A stretch of DNA of 34,140 nucleotides, taken from positions 1 through 34,140 of the forward strand of contig CANBVR010000014.1 of NCBI GenBank assembly GCA_947372965.1, written 5' to 3'. Positions 17,550-27,169 of the stretch are shown one piece after another. Position numbers and translations under genes: made by a program. Each line of letters starts with the position of its first letter. Within the stretch, counting starts at the first letter, position 1. The notes beneath the pieces were generated by a model, which was not told the origin of the DNA, did not search any database, and worked only from the letters and a program-made list of their open reading frames with translations. The DNA is from Actinomycetota bacterium. Lineage in GTDB: Bacteria; Actinomycetota; Actinomycetes; Nanopelagicales; Nanopelagicaceae.

Positions 17550-19076
17550 TTAAGCTGCTTTCTCCTCGCGAGTCTTCTTTCCGCTAACCCAGAATAAGAA
17601 ACCAACGATTACAAAGATTGCTAGCGGTACCGCTTCGGTCAAGAAGTACTTCCACTTCTCGGCCTGCGCCCAACCATCCGGACGGTAATCATTACCGAAC
17701 CACGCGCTGCCAATTCCAGGGAAAAGTAACTGCGCCCCAGCAAAGAGGACCAAACAAGTAAGCCAGGCAGAGATGAACTTTCCAAATGGCGCCTTGTATG
17801 GACGTGGTTGCTCGGGATGTGAATTGCGAAGCTTCCAGAGCGCTGGATAAATAGCGAGATAGGACAGAACTGTTGTTGAAACTGCGATGCTGATGACAAC
17901 GGTGAAATACTTGCCTAGATTGCCACCGCTAATTTGATGCGCCGCAAATACGGTAATTGAAGCCACTGCGCCAGAAAGAATATTTACGCGAACTGGAGTT
18001 CCGTGCTTTTCTGAAATCTCACCGAGCCAACGTGGCGCAGCCCCGTCATAACCAGATACGGCTAGTGCGCGGTCAGAACCCATAATCCAAGCAACGCCAG
18101 ATGAAAGGGTGCAGAGAATAAAGAGAACTCCAGCAACTCCACCCATCACAGCTCCACTGCCAGTTAAAGTCGCAACGCCCTTTGCATCGACCGATCCACC
18201 AAAGACTGTAAATACCGTTTTGATTGCATCGATAAATCCACCAAGGCTGGTTACTTGATCGATTGGTAACACCATAAGCACACAGGTGATTGGCACACCA
18301 TAAAGAACGATTCCGGCAATTGCCGCACGAATGAGTGAGTAAGGCACATCGCGCTTTGGATCGATCATCTCATCACCCGCAGCATTTGGAAGTTCAAAGC
18401 CACAAAGTGCGAAGATCAAGATTCCAGTCAAACCAACAAAGCCAGCATAATTAATTGTCATATCGCTCAAATGTGGCGTGTGAACACCATGCTTTGCGCC
18501 ATACATAACTACAGCGAGGGTAAATACGCCAAGTAGTACAAATCGAGCATATGCACCAGAGATTGGGATGTACTTACCTACTTTGAAAGACAAGATTGTG
18601 GCAAAAGTACCAACCCAGATAAAAAGCATCGTAAATAGATAGAACCAGAAAGTACTAAGTGGCTTTCCATTTCTAAAGAAGGTTTCCAGAGTTGCCGCAG
18701 CAACCACAGAGAGTGTTCCACCAAACCAAACTGGATTAGTAACCCAATACAACATGTTGTTGATTGTTGCGACTAACCGACCAAAGGCAATACGCGCCCA
18801 AAGATACGGTCCGCCTTCTTGAGGGAATGCCGTTCCAAGTTCGGCAAAGAGAAGTGATTGCGGGATAAAGAAGGCCAATGCAAAGAACAGGAGCATCGTG
18901 ATTGCCCGCGGTCCTTGGCTTGCTATCTGACCAACGCTATCGACACCAACCAAGGTACAGATGGTGAAGGCAAGAATCTCTTTTCGCCCGAAGGACTTTT
19001 TGAGGTGCTTGGTCTGTTCGACGGCATCGACGGTCGTATCAAATGCTGGTGCGTTCTGGCTTTGGCTCATGCGCAA
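17550..19076 (-). CDS. APC-family amino acid/amine permease
   Basis: 508 aa, about 12 hydrophobic segments; FALCGFELPNAAGDEMIDPKRDVPYSLIRA typical of APC permeases. Confidence 0.83.
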   Translation of the reverse strand: MRMSQSQNAPAFDTTVDAVEQTKHLKKSFGRKEILAFTICTLVGVDSVGQIASQGPRAITMLLFFALAFFIPQSLLFAELGTAFPQEGGPYLWARIAFGRLVATINNMLYWVTNPVWFGGTLSVVAAATLETFFRNGKPLSTFWFYLFTMLFIWVGTFATILSFKVGKYIPISGAYARFVLLGVFTLAVVMYGAKHGVHTPHLSDMTINYAGFVGLTGILIFALCGFELPNAAGDEMIDPKRDVPYSLIRAAIAGIVLYGVPITCVLMVLPIDQVTSLGGFIDAIKTVFTVFGGSVDAKGVATLTGSGAVMGGVAGVLFILCTLSSGVAWIMGSDRALAVSGYDGAAPRWLGEISEKHGTPVRVNILSGAVASITVFAAHQISGGNLGKYFTVVISIAVSTTVLSYLAIYPALWKLRNSHPEQPRPYKAPFGKFISAWLTCLVLFAGAQLLFPGIGSAWFGNDYRPDGWAQAEKWKYFLTEAVPLAIFVIVGFLFWVSGKKTREEKAA

Positions 19077-19144
19077 AATCGTACCCGTTGAATATCCACA
19101 AGTTAATGCACGGGCAAGAATATTTTTGATAAATTCTGAGCTAC

Positions 19145-20191
19145 TTAAATCCCCGGCTTAATAATCGTAATTCCCTTACGCGATACAGAAGAAGCAGAAG
19201 AGGTATCAAAAGTCGCCAACACCTGCGCCCCCTCTTCCAACCCAACCTCGCGAGTAACCAAGACCGACGGATCAAGTGCACCTGATGCAACTAGTGCCAA
19301 CATCTCCGGATAATCCACCGCCGCCATTCCATGCGATCCCAGTAAATCCAACTCCCACGCAATTACTCGCGCCATCGGTATCGCACTGAGTCCATCCTCC
19401 GTAAGCAACAACCCCAATTGCAGATGCCGTCCCCTACGTCGCAATGACATTACCGACGCTCCAGCAGTCACTTCACTTCCCAACGCATCCACCGCCACAT
19501 GTGCCCCACCAAGTGATTGCATATATGTAACTGGATCAACCTCGCGTGAATTAATACCAATAGCTCCCAAACCAACAGCCATCGATAACGCTTCCTCATT
19601 AACATCAACCGCATAAACAACTGCGCCAAGTGCCCGAGCAATCATCACCGCACTCAAGCCCACACCACCACAGCCATAAACAACAACCACTTCACCAGAC
19701 TTAACCAAGGCCCGCTTAACCAACCCGCGATATGCCGTAGCAAAGCGACAACCAAGAGCCGCAGCTGTTGAAAAAGAAACACTCTCCGGAATCAAAACTA
19801 AATTAAAGTCAGCGTTATCAATCGCAACATATTCCGCAAAAGAACCCAAGCCCGTAAATCCCGGTTGCGTCTGCACTGGACAAACTTGCGCATCTCCCCT
19901 TAAACAAAACTCACACTTCCCACACCCACACACAAACGGGACCGTTACCCGATCCCCCACCTTAAACTTCGAAACCAATCCACCAACCGAACTAATAACC
20001 CCAGCCAACTCATGTCCAGGAACATGTGGCAACACAATCCCATCATCATGACCCATCCAGCCATGCCAATCACTCCTGCATACCCCAGTGGCCTCAACCT
20101 TTAAAACAACCCCAGCCTCACTAGCAACAGGCATAGGAATATCAACAACCGATATAGGCCCCTTGAATTGGGTGAAGTGGATGGAGTTCAT
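19145..20191 (-). CDS. Zinc-dependent alcohol dehydrogenase (MDR family)
   Basis: 348 aa; CRSDWHGWMGHD, GHELAGVI, structural Zn CGCGKCEFCLRGDAQVC, YGCGGVGLSAVMIA. Confidence 0.88.
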   Translation of the reverse strand: MNSIHFTQFKGPISVVDIPMPVASEAGVVLKVEATGVCRSDWHGWMGHDDGIVLPHVPGHELAGVISSVGGLVSKFKVGDRVTVPFVCGCGKCEFCLRGDAQVCPVQTQPGFTGLGSFAEYVAIDNADFNLVLIPESVSFSTAAALGCRFATAYRGLVKRALVKSGEVVVVYGCGGVGLSAVMIARALGAVVYAVDVNEEALSMAVGLGAIGINSREVDPVTYMQSLGGAHVAVDALGSEVTAGASVMSLRRRGRHLQLGLLLTEDGLSAIPMARVIAWELDLLGSHGMAAVDYPEMLALVASGALDPSVLVTREVGLEEGAQVLATFDTSSASSVSRKGITIIKPGI

Positions 20192-20195
20192 TTAG

Positions 20196-22055
20196 CTAAT
20201 TCTTAGGAAGTCGAGATTCAAAGTACTTCCTCGTTTCCTCGTTTGTGAAATAAACATAACAACCCTTCATTCCACGGCTCATTAAGGTCCTGTAAGTATT
20301 ACGAATTAACTCATCGGCTTTTGCGTCGGCCAATTCTGGATTTATCTTTCGTTCTGACTTATAGCCAGCCAAAGACTTGTCGGTTTTTGCTCTACCTGCA
20401 GGATTAGTAATGAGTTTGTCCCCATAAACCTGCAAGTCCTCTCCAACTATTACGCCCACATAGTCCATCTCAAGTCCCTGACAAGTGTGGATACAACCCA
20501 CTTCCTCGACGGAGTTTGGATTTAAGATCCATTCATTTCCATAACTAGCTAAGTTCCAACGCGCTTGATAGTTAGACTCAGAAATTTTAATATCAAATAC
20601 CTTCGAATCTTTCTTGCTCTCCCAGTTCCAGCAATAACCAGCGACTACGCGGGATTTATTTGAATTTAAATTTTTTTCCCTTATTAACTGATGCAGTACG
20701 AGAGGAGAATCTATGACTTGAAAGTCGAATTTCTCCCGACTGAAGTAATTCTCGGGGATATTTTGTAAACCTAAAGTGTCATCAAGCCACGCCATGTAAT
20801 CGTCGGAACCACCACATCTAAATTGAGAAACAAGTTCTAATATCTCAACGTCAGCACCTAACGCAGCTGCATTTGCCTTAATTCTAGATATCTCGCCTAC
20901 GTCTGACCAAGTGACTTTCTGCGCTTCATCAATAAAGAAGACACTCAACTTTGAGGAAAAGATAATTTCCTTTGCCTGATCTTCCCCTAGATTCTTAAAC
21001 ATTCCCGATTTCATACGTAGGCGATGCGCTTCATCTACAATCAAAACGTCCATTGAATCTTTTTTGGTTTCCGTATATGAGCCGGAACCACCAAATAAAT
21101 GTTTTACGGAATCTCCCGCAACTAAATTTTTTAACTTTGCTTGAAAGACATCCCGTGGTGCGGCGTTAGCGGTTACATACTTCACGTTCAATCTTTGGGA
21201 GGTTAATTCCGCGAGTGCATTGATAGAAATAACCGATTTTCCAGTTCCAGGTCCACCCTTAATTATTAGAACTTTTTTTCCACTTTTCTGAGTTTCACGG
21301 GCAGCCAGAAGAATTTTCTCATAGGCAGTTTTCTGCTCATCAAGGAGAACAAATTCATTTTGACCTTTAAGCATATTCCCAACAGCTTCCGCCAATTGCT
21401 TCGATGGCCTAATAACCGCAGCATCGACTCGCTCTAGAAGTTGAATCCCACTTCCTTTAACAATATTTTTCTCAATCAACTCTTGGAGTTCGGCGAACTC
21501 ACCGTGCAGAAAAACGGGAGCAAGTTGAAGCGCATTCTCATAGCGGGAACTTGTTATAACCGATCGGTCTTTGCAATTATGTAGGTAGGCGCAAGCAGAA
21601 ACACTTAGTGAGTTCTCGTATACATATTCGTTAAACATCTCGAGGTGCGACTTGTATGACCAAACTTGATAAGAAGGGTGAGTAACGTCTCTTAATCCCC
21701 CTCCAAGAACTGTCTTGACGTGTTCCTCTAGATCTGAAAATTGGATATCAGTCCATTGCTTCAATTCAATTATTACCAGGGACTCTTTATTTTGAGAGTC
21801 CAGCCCTGAGATAACAAAATCCAATCTAAAACGCCGGCCATTCAACCGGTATTCAATCGCAATGCCCGCGTCATCTGGGATCTTTTCAGAACGCATGATG
21901 TTCGACATGGCATTTCCAAGAGAATTTCGCCATGAGAGGTATTCACTCTCCCCGACAGCAAAATTCAATTTGGCTAAAACCGCATCACGAACTTTGTCCT
22001 CTATTACCGGGGCATCGAGCAAGAATTGACCCTTTGTTCCTAGGTACGCCAGCAC
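20196..22055 (-). CDS. DUF2075-type ATPase/helicase with N-terminal PD-(D/E)XK-like region
   Basis: 619 aa; Walker A IKGGPGTGKSVISI, Walker B VLIVDEAHRL; N-terminal RLDFVISG...LVIIELKQW (D...ExK). Confidence 0.75.
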   Translation of the reverse strand: MLAYLGTKGQFLLDAPVIEDKVRDAVLAKLNFAVGESEYLSWRNSLGNAMSNIMRSEKIPDDAGIAIEYRLNGRRFRLDFVISGLDSQNKESLVIIELKQWTDIQFSDLEEHVKTVLGGGLRDVTHPSYQVWSYKSHLEMFNEYVYENSLSVSACAYLHNCKDRSVITSSRYENALQLAPVFLHGEFAELQELIEKNIVKGSGIQLLERVDAAVIRPSKQLAEAVGNMLKGQNEFVLLDEQKTAYEKILLAARETQKSGKKVLIIKGGPGTGKSVISINALAELTSQRLNVKYVTANAAPRDVFQAKLKNLVAGDSVKHLFGGSGSYTETKKDSMDVLIVDEAHRLRMKSGMFKNLGEDQAKEIIFSSKLSVFFIDEAQKVTWSDVGEISRIKANAAALGADVEILELVSQFRCGGSDDYMAWLDDTLGLQNIPENYFSREKFDFQVIDSPLVLHQLIREKNLNSNKSRVVAGYCWNWESKKDSKVFDIKISESNYQARWNLASYGNEWILNPNSVEEVGCIHTCQGLEMDYVGVIVGEDLQVYGDKLITNPAGRAKTDKSLAGYKSERKINPELADAKADELIRNTYRTLMSRGMKGCYVYFTNEETRKYFESRLPKN

Positions 22056-22174
22056 ACTCCGAGGTTAGTAGACACCGCCCCAAAAGGAAGAGGCTATGCA
22101 GTCCTATGAGTAAATGTTTCAACGAATTCGATCAAATTCCACCAAGAAAGGCTTTTTAGAATGATAATTTACCT

Positions 22175-22507
22175 ATGTCCGACATCCTGGAAGAAGCCCT
22201 AAAACTTCCTGAATTAAATCCATTCCAAATATTGAAAAATGGCTTTTCAAATAATGCAGGACTTAGAGACGATCTTGAGACGGTAATGCGCACTATCGTC
22301 GAACGCCACAATCCATCTGATCGAGCAGAACGATTCGTATACGGCGGCGCGTGCGAGTGGGCCATGGCAACTGCATGTTGGGTTGCGGGAATCCATGTTT
22401 TCCCAGCCGGACATTCACAAAATGGGTTTGATCTCACGGAATACAAGGATGGCCTACTAGGTGTGCAAAAAGGTTTCCTCGTATGGCGCTTTGGGAATGG
22501 TTGTTAA
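22175..22507 (+). CDS. Small ORF, possibly a truncated/frameshifted nuclease-like protein
   Basis: 110 aa; GFDLTEYKDGLLGVQK resembles a PD-(D/E)XK-type strand; ends abruptly just after an A5 run (gtgcaaaaagg). Confidence 0.4.
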   Translation: MSDILEEALKLPELNPFQILKNGFSNNAGLRDDLETVMRTIVERHNPSDRAERFVYGGACEWAMATACWVAGIHVFPAGHSQNGFDLTEYKDGLLGVQKGFLVWRFGNGC

Positions 22508-22619
22508 GACACGCCCACCCAAGCCCCACGCTCGTCTGTATTAATTTAATACGCCCAAGGCGAAATGTCCGCTCTCCCTGAGTTTAGAGTTATACAGGCC
22601 TCATATGTAACCTTTACTC

Positions 22620-25295
22620 ATGACCAAGTTAAGTCGTCCAGATGAGGGAGAAGTTGTTTCTCACCCTACATATGGAAAAGGTCAGATCAAAGAAGTTGCT
22701 CATGGGTCAATATTTGTATCTTTCTATGATTGGCCGGGGGTGTATGTATTTTCTATTGAAGACTTAAGGAATGGATTCAAGGGAAGTCCCTATCAGTCGG
22801 CCACCCCTCAAAAACAAGTCAAAGTCGAACTTCCAGATCGAGCATGGATTAATTCTGTGATTTCCAACAACTACTTGAAATCTGAAGAAATTATCTTGGA
22901 AAGACATCAAAAGTTGATTTCTCGTAATGAGATATCAGAACTTCAACTTAAGTGGGTTGCCAGCAAATTCGACGACTTAGATACCGCAAGTCCCGACACA
23001 GATCAATTAAAAGCAATTGCAGCAACAGAGAAGCGAGTCCTTGTTACTGCTCGAGCCGGAAGCGGCAAAACTCGAACAATAGTTAATCGGGCTATTTTTT
23101 TGACTGAATTTTGTAATGTGGATCCGAGTGAAATCCTTATTCTGGCATTCAATAGGGCTGCAGCAGCTGAGGTACTAAATCGTCTTACGACATTTTCCCC
23201 AAAATTCGAAAAATGCCATGTGATGACCTTTCATGCACTCGCTTATGGAATTGTCCATCCCGAAGAGGCTCTCTTGATTGATAACACCGAGCAACAAGGT
23301 TCAAGGATCCTTGCGGTCGAATCTATCGTGAAGAATTTGCTCGAGGATAAGGAATTTGCAGAAGACATCATGAGCGTAATGCTCAGTTTTTTTCGTACGG
23401 ATTGGCACACCGTAAAAAGTGGTGGATGGCATTTACTGAATGATAAAGAGCAATTCCTGAATTTTCGACGGGGTCTCTCAAACGAATCAATGAGAGGGGA
23501 GACAATAAAATCGCTCGGCGAGAAGATAATTGCAGACTTTCTCTTCCAGCATGATTTCGACTATAAGTACGAGAAGTACTTCAAATGGGATCGGCCATAC
23601 AGACCTGATTTCACAGTCGAACTTGGCGAGGATCAGGGTGTAATAATTGAATACTTTGGCATGCGAGGGAACCCACAATACGACTCTGAAATAATTGAGA
23701 AACAGGACTTTTGGGCAAACAAGCCTGGGTGGAAATTGCTGTCCTATTACCCTGAGGATCTCAATTTAGATTCACTTGAAGATCTAGAACATCGAATTGT
23801 CACAGATTTGACCGAGCTTGGATTGAGTGTCAAAAGGTTATCTGACGAAGAAATCTGGAAAAGAATTGAAAATAGAGGTACCTATCAATTCACAAGTACC
23901 GTGAGCAATTCAATTAGTAAAATTCGAAAAAGAAATCTGAGTGCGGAGCAATTCAAAGATATTGTTGATGCATATACTCCTCAAGATACAGCCGAATTAA
24001 AATTTTTAAAGCTGCTTGTCAGGATATTTTCTAGATACATGGAATTCTTAGAACAAAGTGATAACGACGACTTTGACGGTCTAGTGAATCGAGGTGTGCA
24101 AAAAATCGAAGAAGATCTGCTGGGGTTTGTGCGCAAGAAAACCCAGGGCAATCTTGGAGAGATTCGCTTTATATTTGTTGATGAATTTCAAGACTTTAGT
24201 GAGCAGTTCTTTAGGATAATCGATTCAATTTTTAAAAAGAATCATGAGGCCTCGCTTTTCTGTGTTGGAGACGATTGGCAGGCAATAAATTCATTCGCTG
24301 GCTCAGAACTTAAGTATTTCAACTCCTACTCGGATTATTTTGGCGATATTAAGAAATATTCACTTATGAAGAATTACCGCTCTGGGGCGTCAATTGTTGA
24401 ATTATCAAATGGAGTTATGAAAGGGCTAGGTACCCCTTCTCTTGCAGAATCAGACGCTCTAGGATCAATACGACTTGCTGAGTTGAAACGACGGAATATT
24501 TCATCTAGCGAAGACTTAATTTATAAGGGTGATCGATTAACGCCTGCGCTCACCAAAATGTTGATTCAACTTGGAGGAAAGTTCTCTGTCGCAGTTCTTG
24601 GTCACAACCGAGTCAGTATCCCGTATTACGTAAAAATCGGCGAACAAAGAGGCAGCAGTCTCCTAGATAGATTCGGAGAAAAGGTTAAATCTATGCTCCC
24701 CCCAGAACTTTCTAAGAAAGTACTTTTTTCCACCATCCATGGATTTAAAGGGAACGAAGCAGACGTGGTAATTCTCTTGGATCCTATTGAGAGATCATTT
24801 CCCTCAATTCACCATACATGGCGGCTTCAAAGAATTTTCGGCGTATCGCACGAGGGTCTTGAAGAGGAAGAGCTTCGTCTATTTTATGTAGCCCTGACTA
24901 GGGCGGCTAAGCATCTTGTTTTGATTTGTAATGAGAGCAAGGAATTGACTCCTTTTCTGTCCAAAAATTCAAAAATTGAGAATCTCCAACCTATCGATTG
25001 GTCCAGAATCGACGATATTGGAATCGATGAAGTTATTGTCACTGTCCGTAGCAAAGGCTTTGGAACTAGAAATATCAGTGCAGAACTCAAAGATGCCAAG
25101 TATTTTTACAGAGTTGAAAGTAAATCTTGGACGAAATATCTAAGGGCCGAAAGCTTCAACTTGCAAAGCATTCAAGCAAGTAACTGGGGAGCCAAAGCGG
25201 ATGATGTTTCTGTGACCATTGACTACCCCGATGGCCTTACTTCGACGACGTGGCGAATTTCTAATGGAAAATGGATCCAAGAGCCACTTGATTAG
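22620..25295 (+). CDS. UvrD/Rep-like superfamily 1 DNA helicase with inserted nuclease-like domain
   Basis: 891 aa; motif I ARAGSGKTRTIVNRA, II FIFVDEFQDF, III FCVGDDWQAINSFAGS, IV KNYRSG, V STIHGFKGNEADVVIL, VI LFYVALTRAAKHLVL; insertion YRPDFTVELGEDQGVIIEYFG. Confidence 0.88.
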   Translation: MTKLSRPDEGEVVSHPTYGKGQIKEVAHGSIFVSFYDWPGVYVFSIEDLRNGFKGSPYQSATPQKQVKVELPDRAWINSVISNNYLKSEEIILERHQKLISRNEISELQLKWVASKFDDLDTASPDTDQLKAIAATEKRVLVTARAGSGKTRTIVNRAIFLTEFCNVDPSEILILAFNRAAAAEVLNRLTTFSPKFEKCHVMTFHALAYGIVHPEEALLIDNTEQQGSRILAVESIVKNLLEDKEFAEDIMSVMLSFFRTDWHTVKSGGWHLLNDKEQFLNFRRGLSNESMRGETIKSLGEKIIADFLFQHDFDYKYEKYFKWDRPYRPDFTVELGEDQGVIIEYFGMRGNPQYDSEIIEKQDFWANKPGWKLLSYYPEDLNLDSLEDLEHRIVTDLTELGLSVKRLSDEEIWKRIENRGTYQFTSTVSNSISKIRKRNLSAEQFKDIVDAYTPQDTAELKFLKLLVRIFSRYMEFLEQSDNDDFDGLVNRGVQKIEEDLLGFVRKKTQGNLGEIRFIFVDEFQDFSEQFFRIIDSIFKKNHEASLFCVGDDWQAINSFAGSELKYFNSYSDYFGDIKKYSLMKNYRSGASIVELSNGVMKGLGTPSLAESDALGSIRLAELKRRNISSSEDLIYKGDRLTPALTKMLIQLGGKFSVAVLGHNRVSIPYYVKIGEQRGSSLLDRFGEKVKSMLPPELSKKVLFSTIHGFKGNEADVVILLDPIERSFPSIHHTWRLQRIFGVSHEGLEEEELRLFYVALTRAAKHLVLICNESKELTPFLSKNSKIENLQPIDWSRIDDIGIDEVIVTVRSKGFGTRNISAELKDAKYFYRVESKSWTKYLRAESFNLQSIQASNWGAKADDVSVTIDYPDGLTSTTWRISNGKWIQEPLD

Positions 25296-25557
25296 GAAAA
25301 GTGCACAAAGGTCATCAATATTCAAGCAATAGCTTCATCATAGAGATCTCACCTCCTGGGGGTAAAAAGTCAGAAAGGTTTGGCAATTGTTAGCAGTACG
25401 GTCATCAGTAGAAGCAGTAGTGTCAGGAAGGTTGAGCGATTTTTCTCTTGGAAAAGGTCGAAACCCCGTCTATTATTTCTTTAAACAAGCTCAGATTGTC
25501 ACTGTCCTATAACTCTTAATCACCTGGCATGTCAGTGGCCACTTGTAACTTCTCTCC

Positions 25558-26400
25558 ATGAAGAAGTTTCTTGGAATCTCGGTCTTCCTGGCTCTCGTTG
25601 GAGTCATGGCGATTGTTTCTATGAATCTTTCGGATTGGGTCATGTTTTGGGCCCCGAATAAAGTCCGCGATATTTCCTCGGAAGTGTTTCAAGGTTCATT
25701 TGCACTATTGTTGTGGAGGTACTTGACGCGTAGAGGCCTTCGATACTTAAAATTGCCAGCGTTTAATTGGCGTAATTTATTATTTTTGCTTCCAGCTATC
25801 TCTCAAGTTTATTGGGCCTTCGATTCTGTGTTTTATAAGACTTCCACACCCAAGCATTTGGTCTATTCGATTCTCGTGGTACTTGGGATCGGCTTTGGGG
25901 AAGAAATGCTTTGTAGGGGTTTTGCTTACGGGTATTTATCAAGGTTTGGGATTTTCGTTGGCGTAATAGGTTCTTCAGTTTTCTTTGGACTGATGCACAT
26001 TACGAATGCAATCTTTGGTCAATCAATTTCTTCGACAATAGCTCAGATAATCAATGCGGCTGGGATGGGTGTTCTTGCCTGTGGGCTAATGCTTGCGATG
26101 AAAAGTATCTGGCCGGCAGTAGTTATGCATGCGATAAATGACTTGCCGATGACAATTATGGAAGTTAAGAAGATGAAGTTTGGAGTTTCCCCTATGGAGA
26201 TACTTGGGACAACAGCTTGGGCGATGATTCCCGTTATTTTTGGTTTACTACTTACCTTGGTGGCATTGATTCGTGATACCGAATTGCGAGCTGGAACGTC
26301 CAAATTTGATTTGCAGGTACTTAAACTTCTCGAACGTATGGGTAAGCGTATTATTAGCGAAGAGCCAAAGTTAGAGCTGCCTTCTTCAAAGCTCAGTTAG
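25558..26400 (+). CDS. CPBP-family intramembrane metalloprotease/glutamic protease (Rce1-like)
   Basis: 280 aa, multi-TM; GEEMLCRGFAYGYL, FFGLMHITNAI, VMHAINDLP. Confidence 0.85.
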   Translation: MKKFLGISVFLALVGVMAIVSMNLSDWVMFWAPNKVRDISSEVFQGSFALLLWRYLTRRGLRYLKLPAFNWRNLLFLLPAISQVYWAFDSVFYKTSTPKHLVYSILVVLGIGFGEEMLCRGFAYGYLSRFGIFVGVIGSSVFFGLMHITNAIFGQSISSTIAQIINAAGMGVLACGLMLAMKSIWPAVVMHAINDLPMTIMEVKKMKFGVSPMEILGTTAWAMIPVIFGLLLTLVALIRDTELRAGTSKFDLQVLKLLERMGKRIISEEPKLELPSSKLS

Positions 26401-26919
26401 GAATACCGGGATCACGATCTCGTTGTATTGCATAAAACCTGGTTTGAAGGGTGGATCAAAGCGGCAGATTCGAGTCTCCCCGGAGAGTGCAATATTTTGT
26501 TTTGCTGCAGCGGCTCTGAGTTCGTGAACTTTCTTCTGTGAGAGCTCGGAAGTTGCCTTTCCACGAAATGACATTGCGATACAAGTTTCAGCATCTAATT
26601 CCCGCAAAACAACTTGCGGATCATTGGGATGTGGCAGATGGCCAAAGGTGCTGCCAGAGGGCATGACAAAAGAGACAAACCATTCATCGGAATCGATCTT
26701 CTCCGCGCGTTGCGCCGCGATCACGGGAGCTGTCATAGCAATCTTCTCGGACTTTTTATTGCCCTTGGAGATGTATTTAAAGAGCGAGGAGAAGGCCGTT
26801 CCTGATGCATCGGCGTAATTAGCTGAAACTTTCACTTCAGCAATTACACATGGTTGATATTCACGTACTTCAAAATCTTTATAGGTTTCAAGGACTCGAA
26901 ATTCTTGTCTCTTTGTCAT
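26386..26919 (-). CDS. SOUL heme-binding family protein
   Basis: 177 aa; YKDFEVREYQPCVIAEV, FKYISKGNKKSEKIAMTAPV, NEIVIPV. Confidence 0.87.
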   Translation of the reverse strand: MTKRQEFRVLETYKDFEVREYQPCVIAEVKVSANYADASGTAFSSLFKYISKGNKKSEKIAMTAPVIAAQRAEKIDSDEWFVSFVMPSGSTFGHLPHPNDPQVVLRELDAETCIAMSFRGKATSELSQKKVHELRAAAAKQNIALSGETRICRFDPPFKPGFMQYNEIVIPVFLTEL

Positions 26920-27045
26920 GGTCTGATAATACTTTCAAAGAGCTGATGGATTTGAGAAGTGAGTAGATCATGAGGGGATCGAGCGGAATTTAATGGCAGT
27001 TAGGAAGTACTCTCTTTTTAAGAAACCTTGTGAAAGGGGAGAAAA

Positions 27046-27135
27046 ATGAGCGCTGAAACTAAAGAGAAAGAAACTGGTTCGGTCTGTATCTTGTGTAAGC
27101 AGGATCCATGCATATGTCTGAAAGAGCTTATGTAA
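27046..27135 (+). CDS. Tiny Cys-rich ORF (29 aa), candidate metal-binding microprotein
   Basis: MSAETKEKETGSVCILCKQDPCICLKELM; C-x2-C-x4-C-x-C; strong Shine-Dalgarno AAAGGGGAG at 27033-27041, 4 nt before ATG; not in the ORF track because of size. Confidence 0.55.
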   Translation: MSAETKEKETGSVCILCKQDPCICLKELM

Positions 27136-27169
27136 TTAGCAAAATGCCAATTAGCGCTACCTTTGCCTT

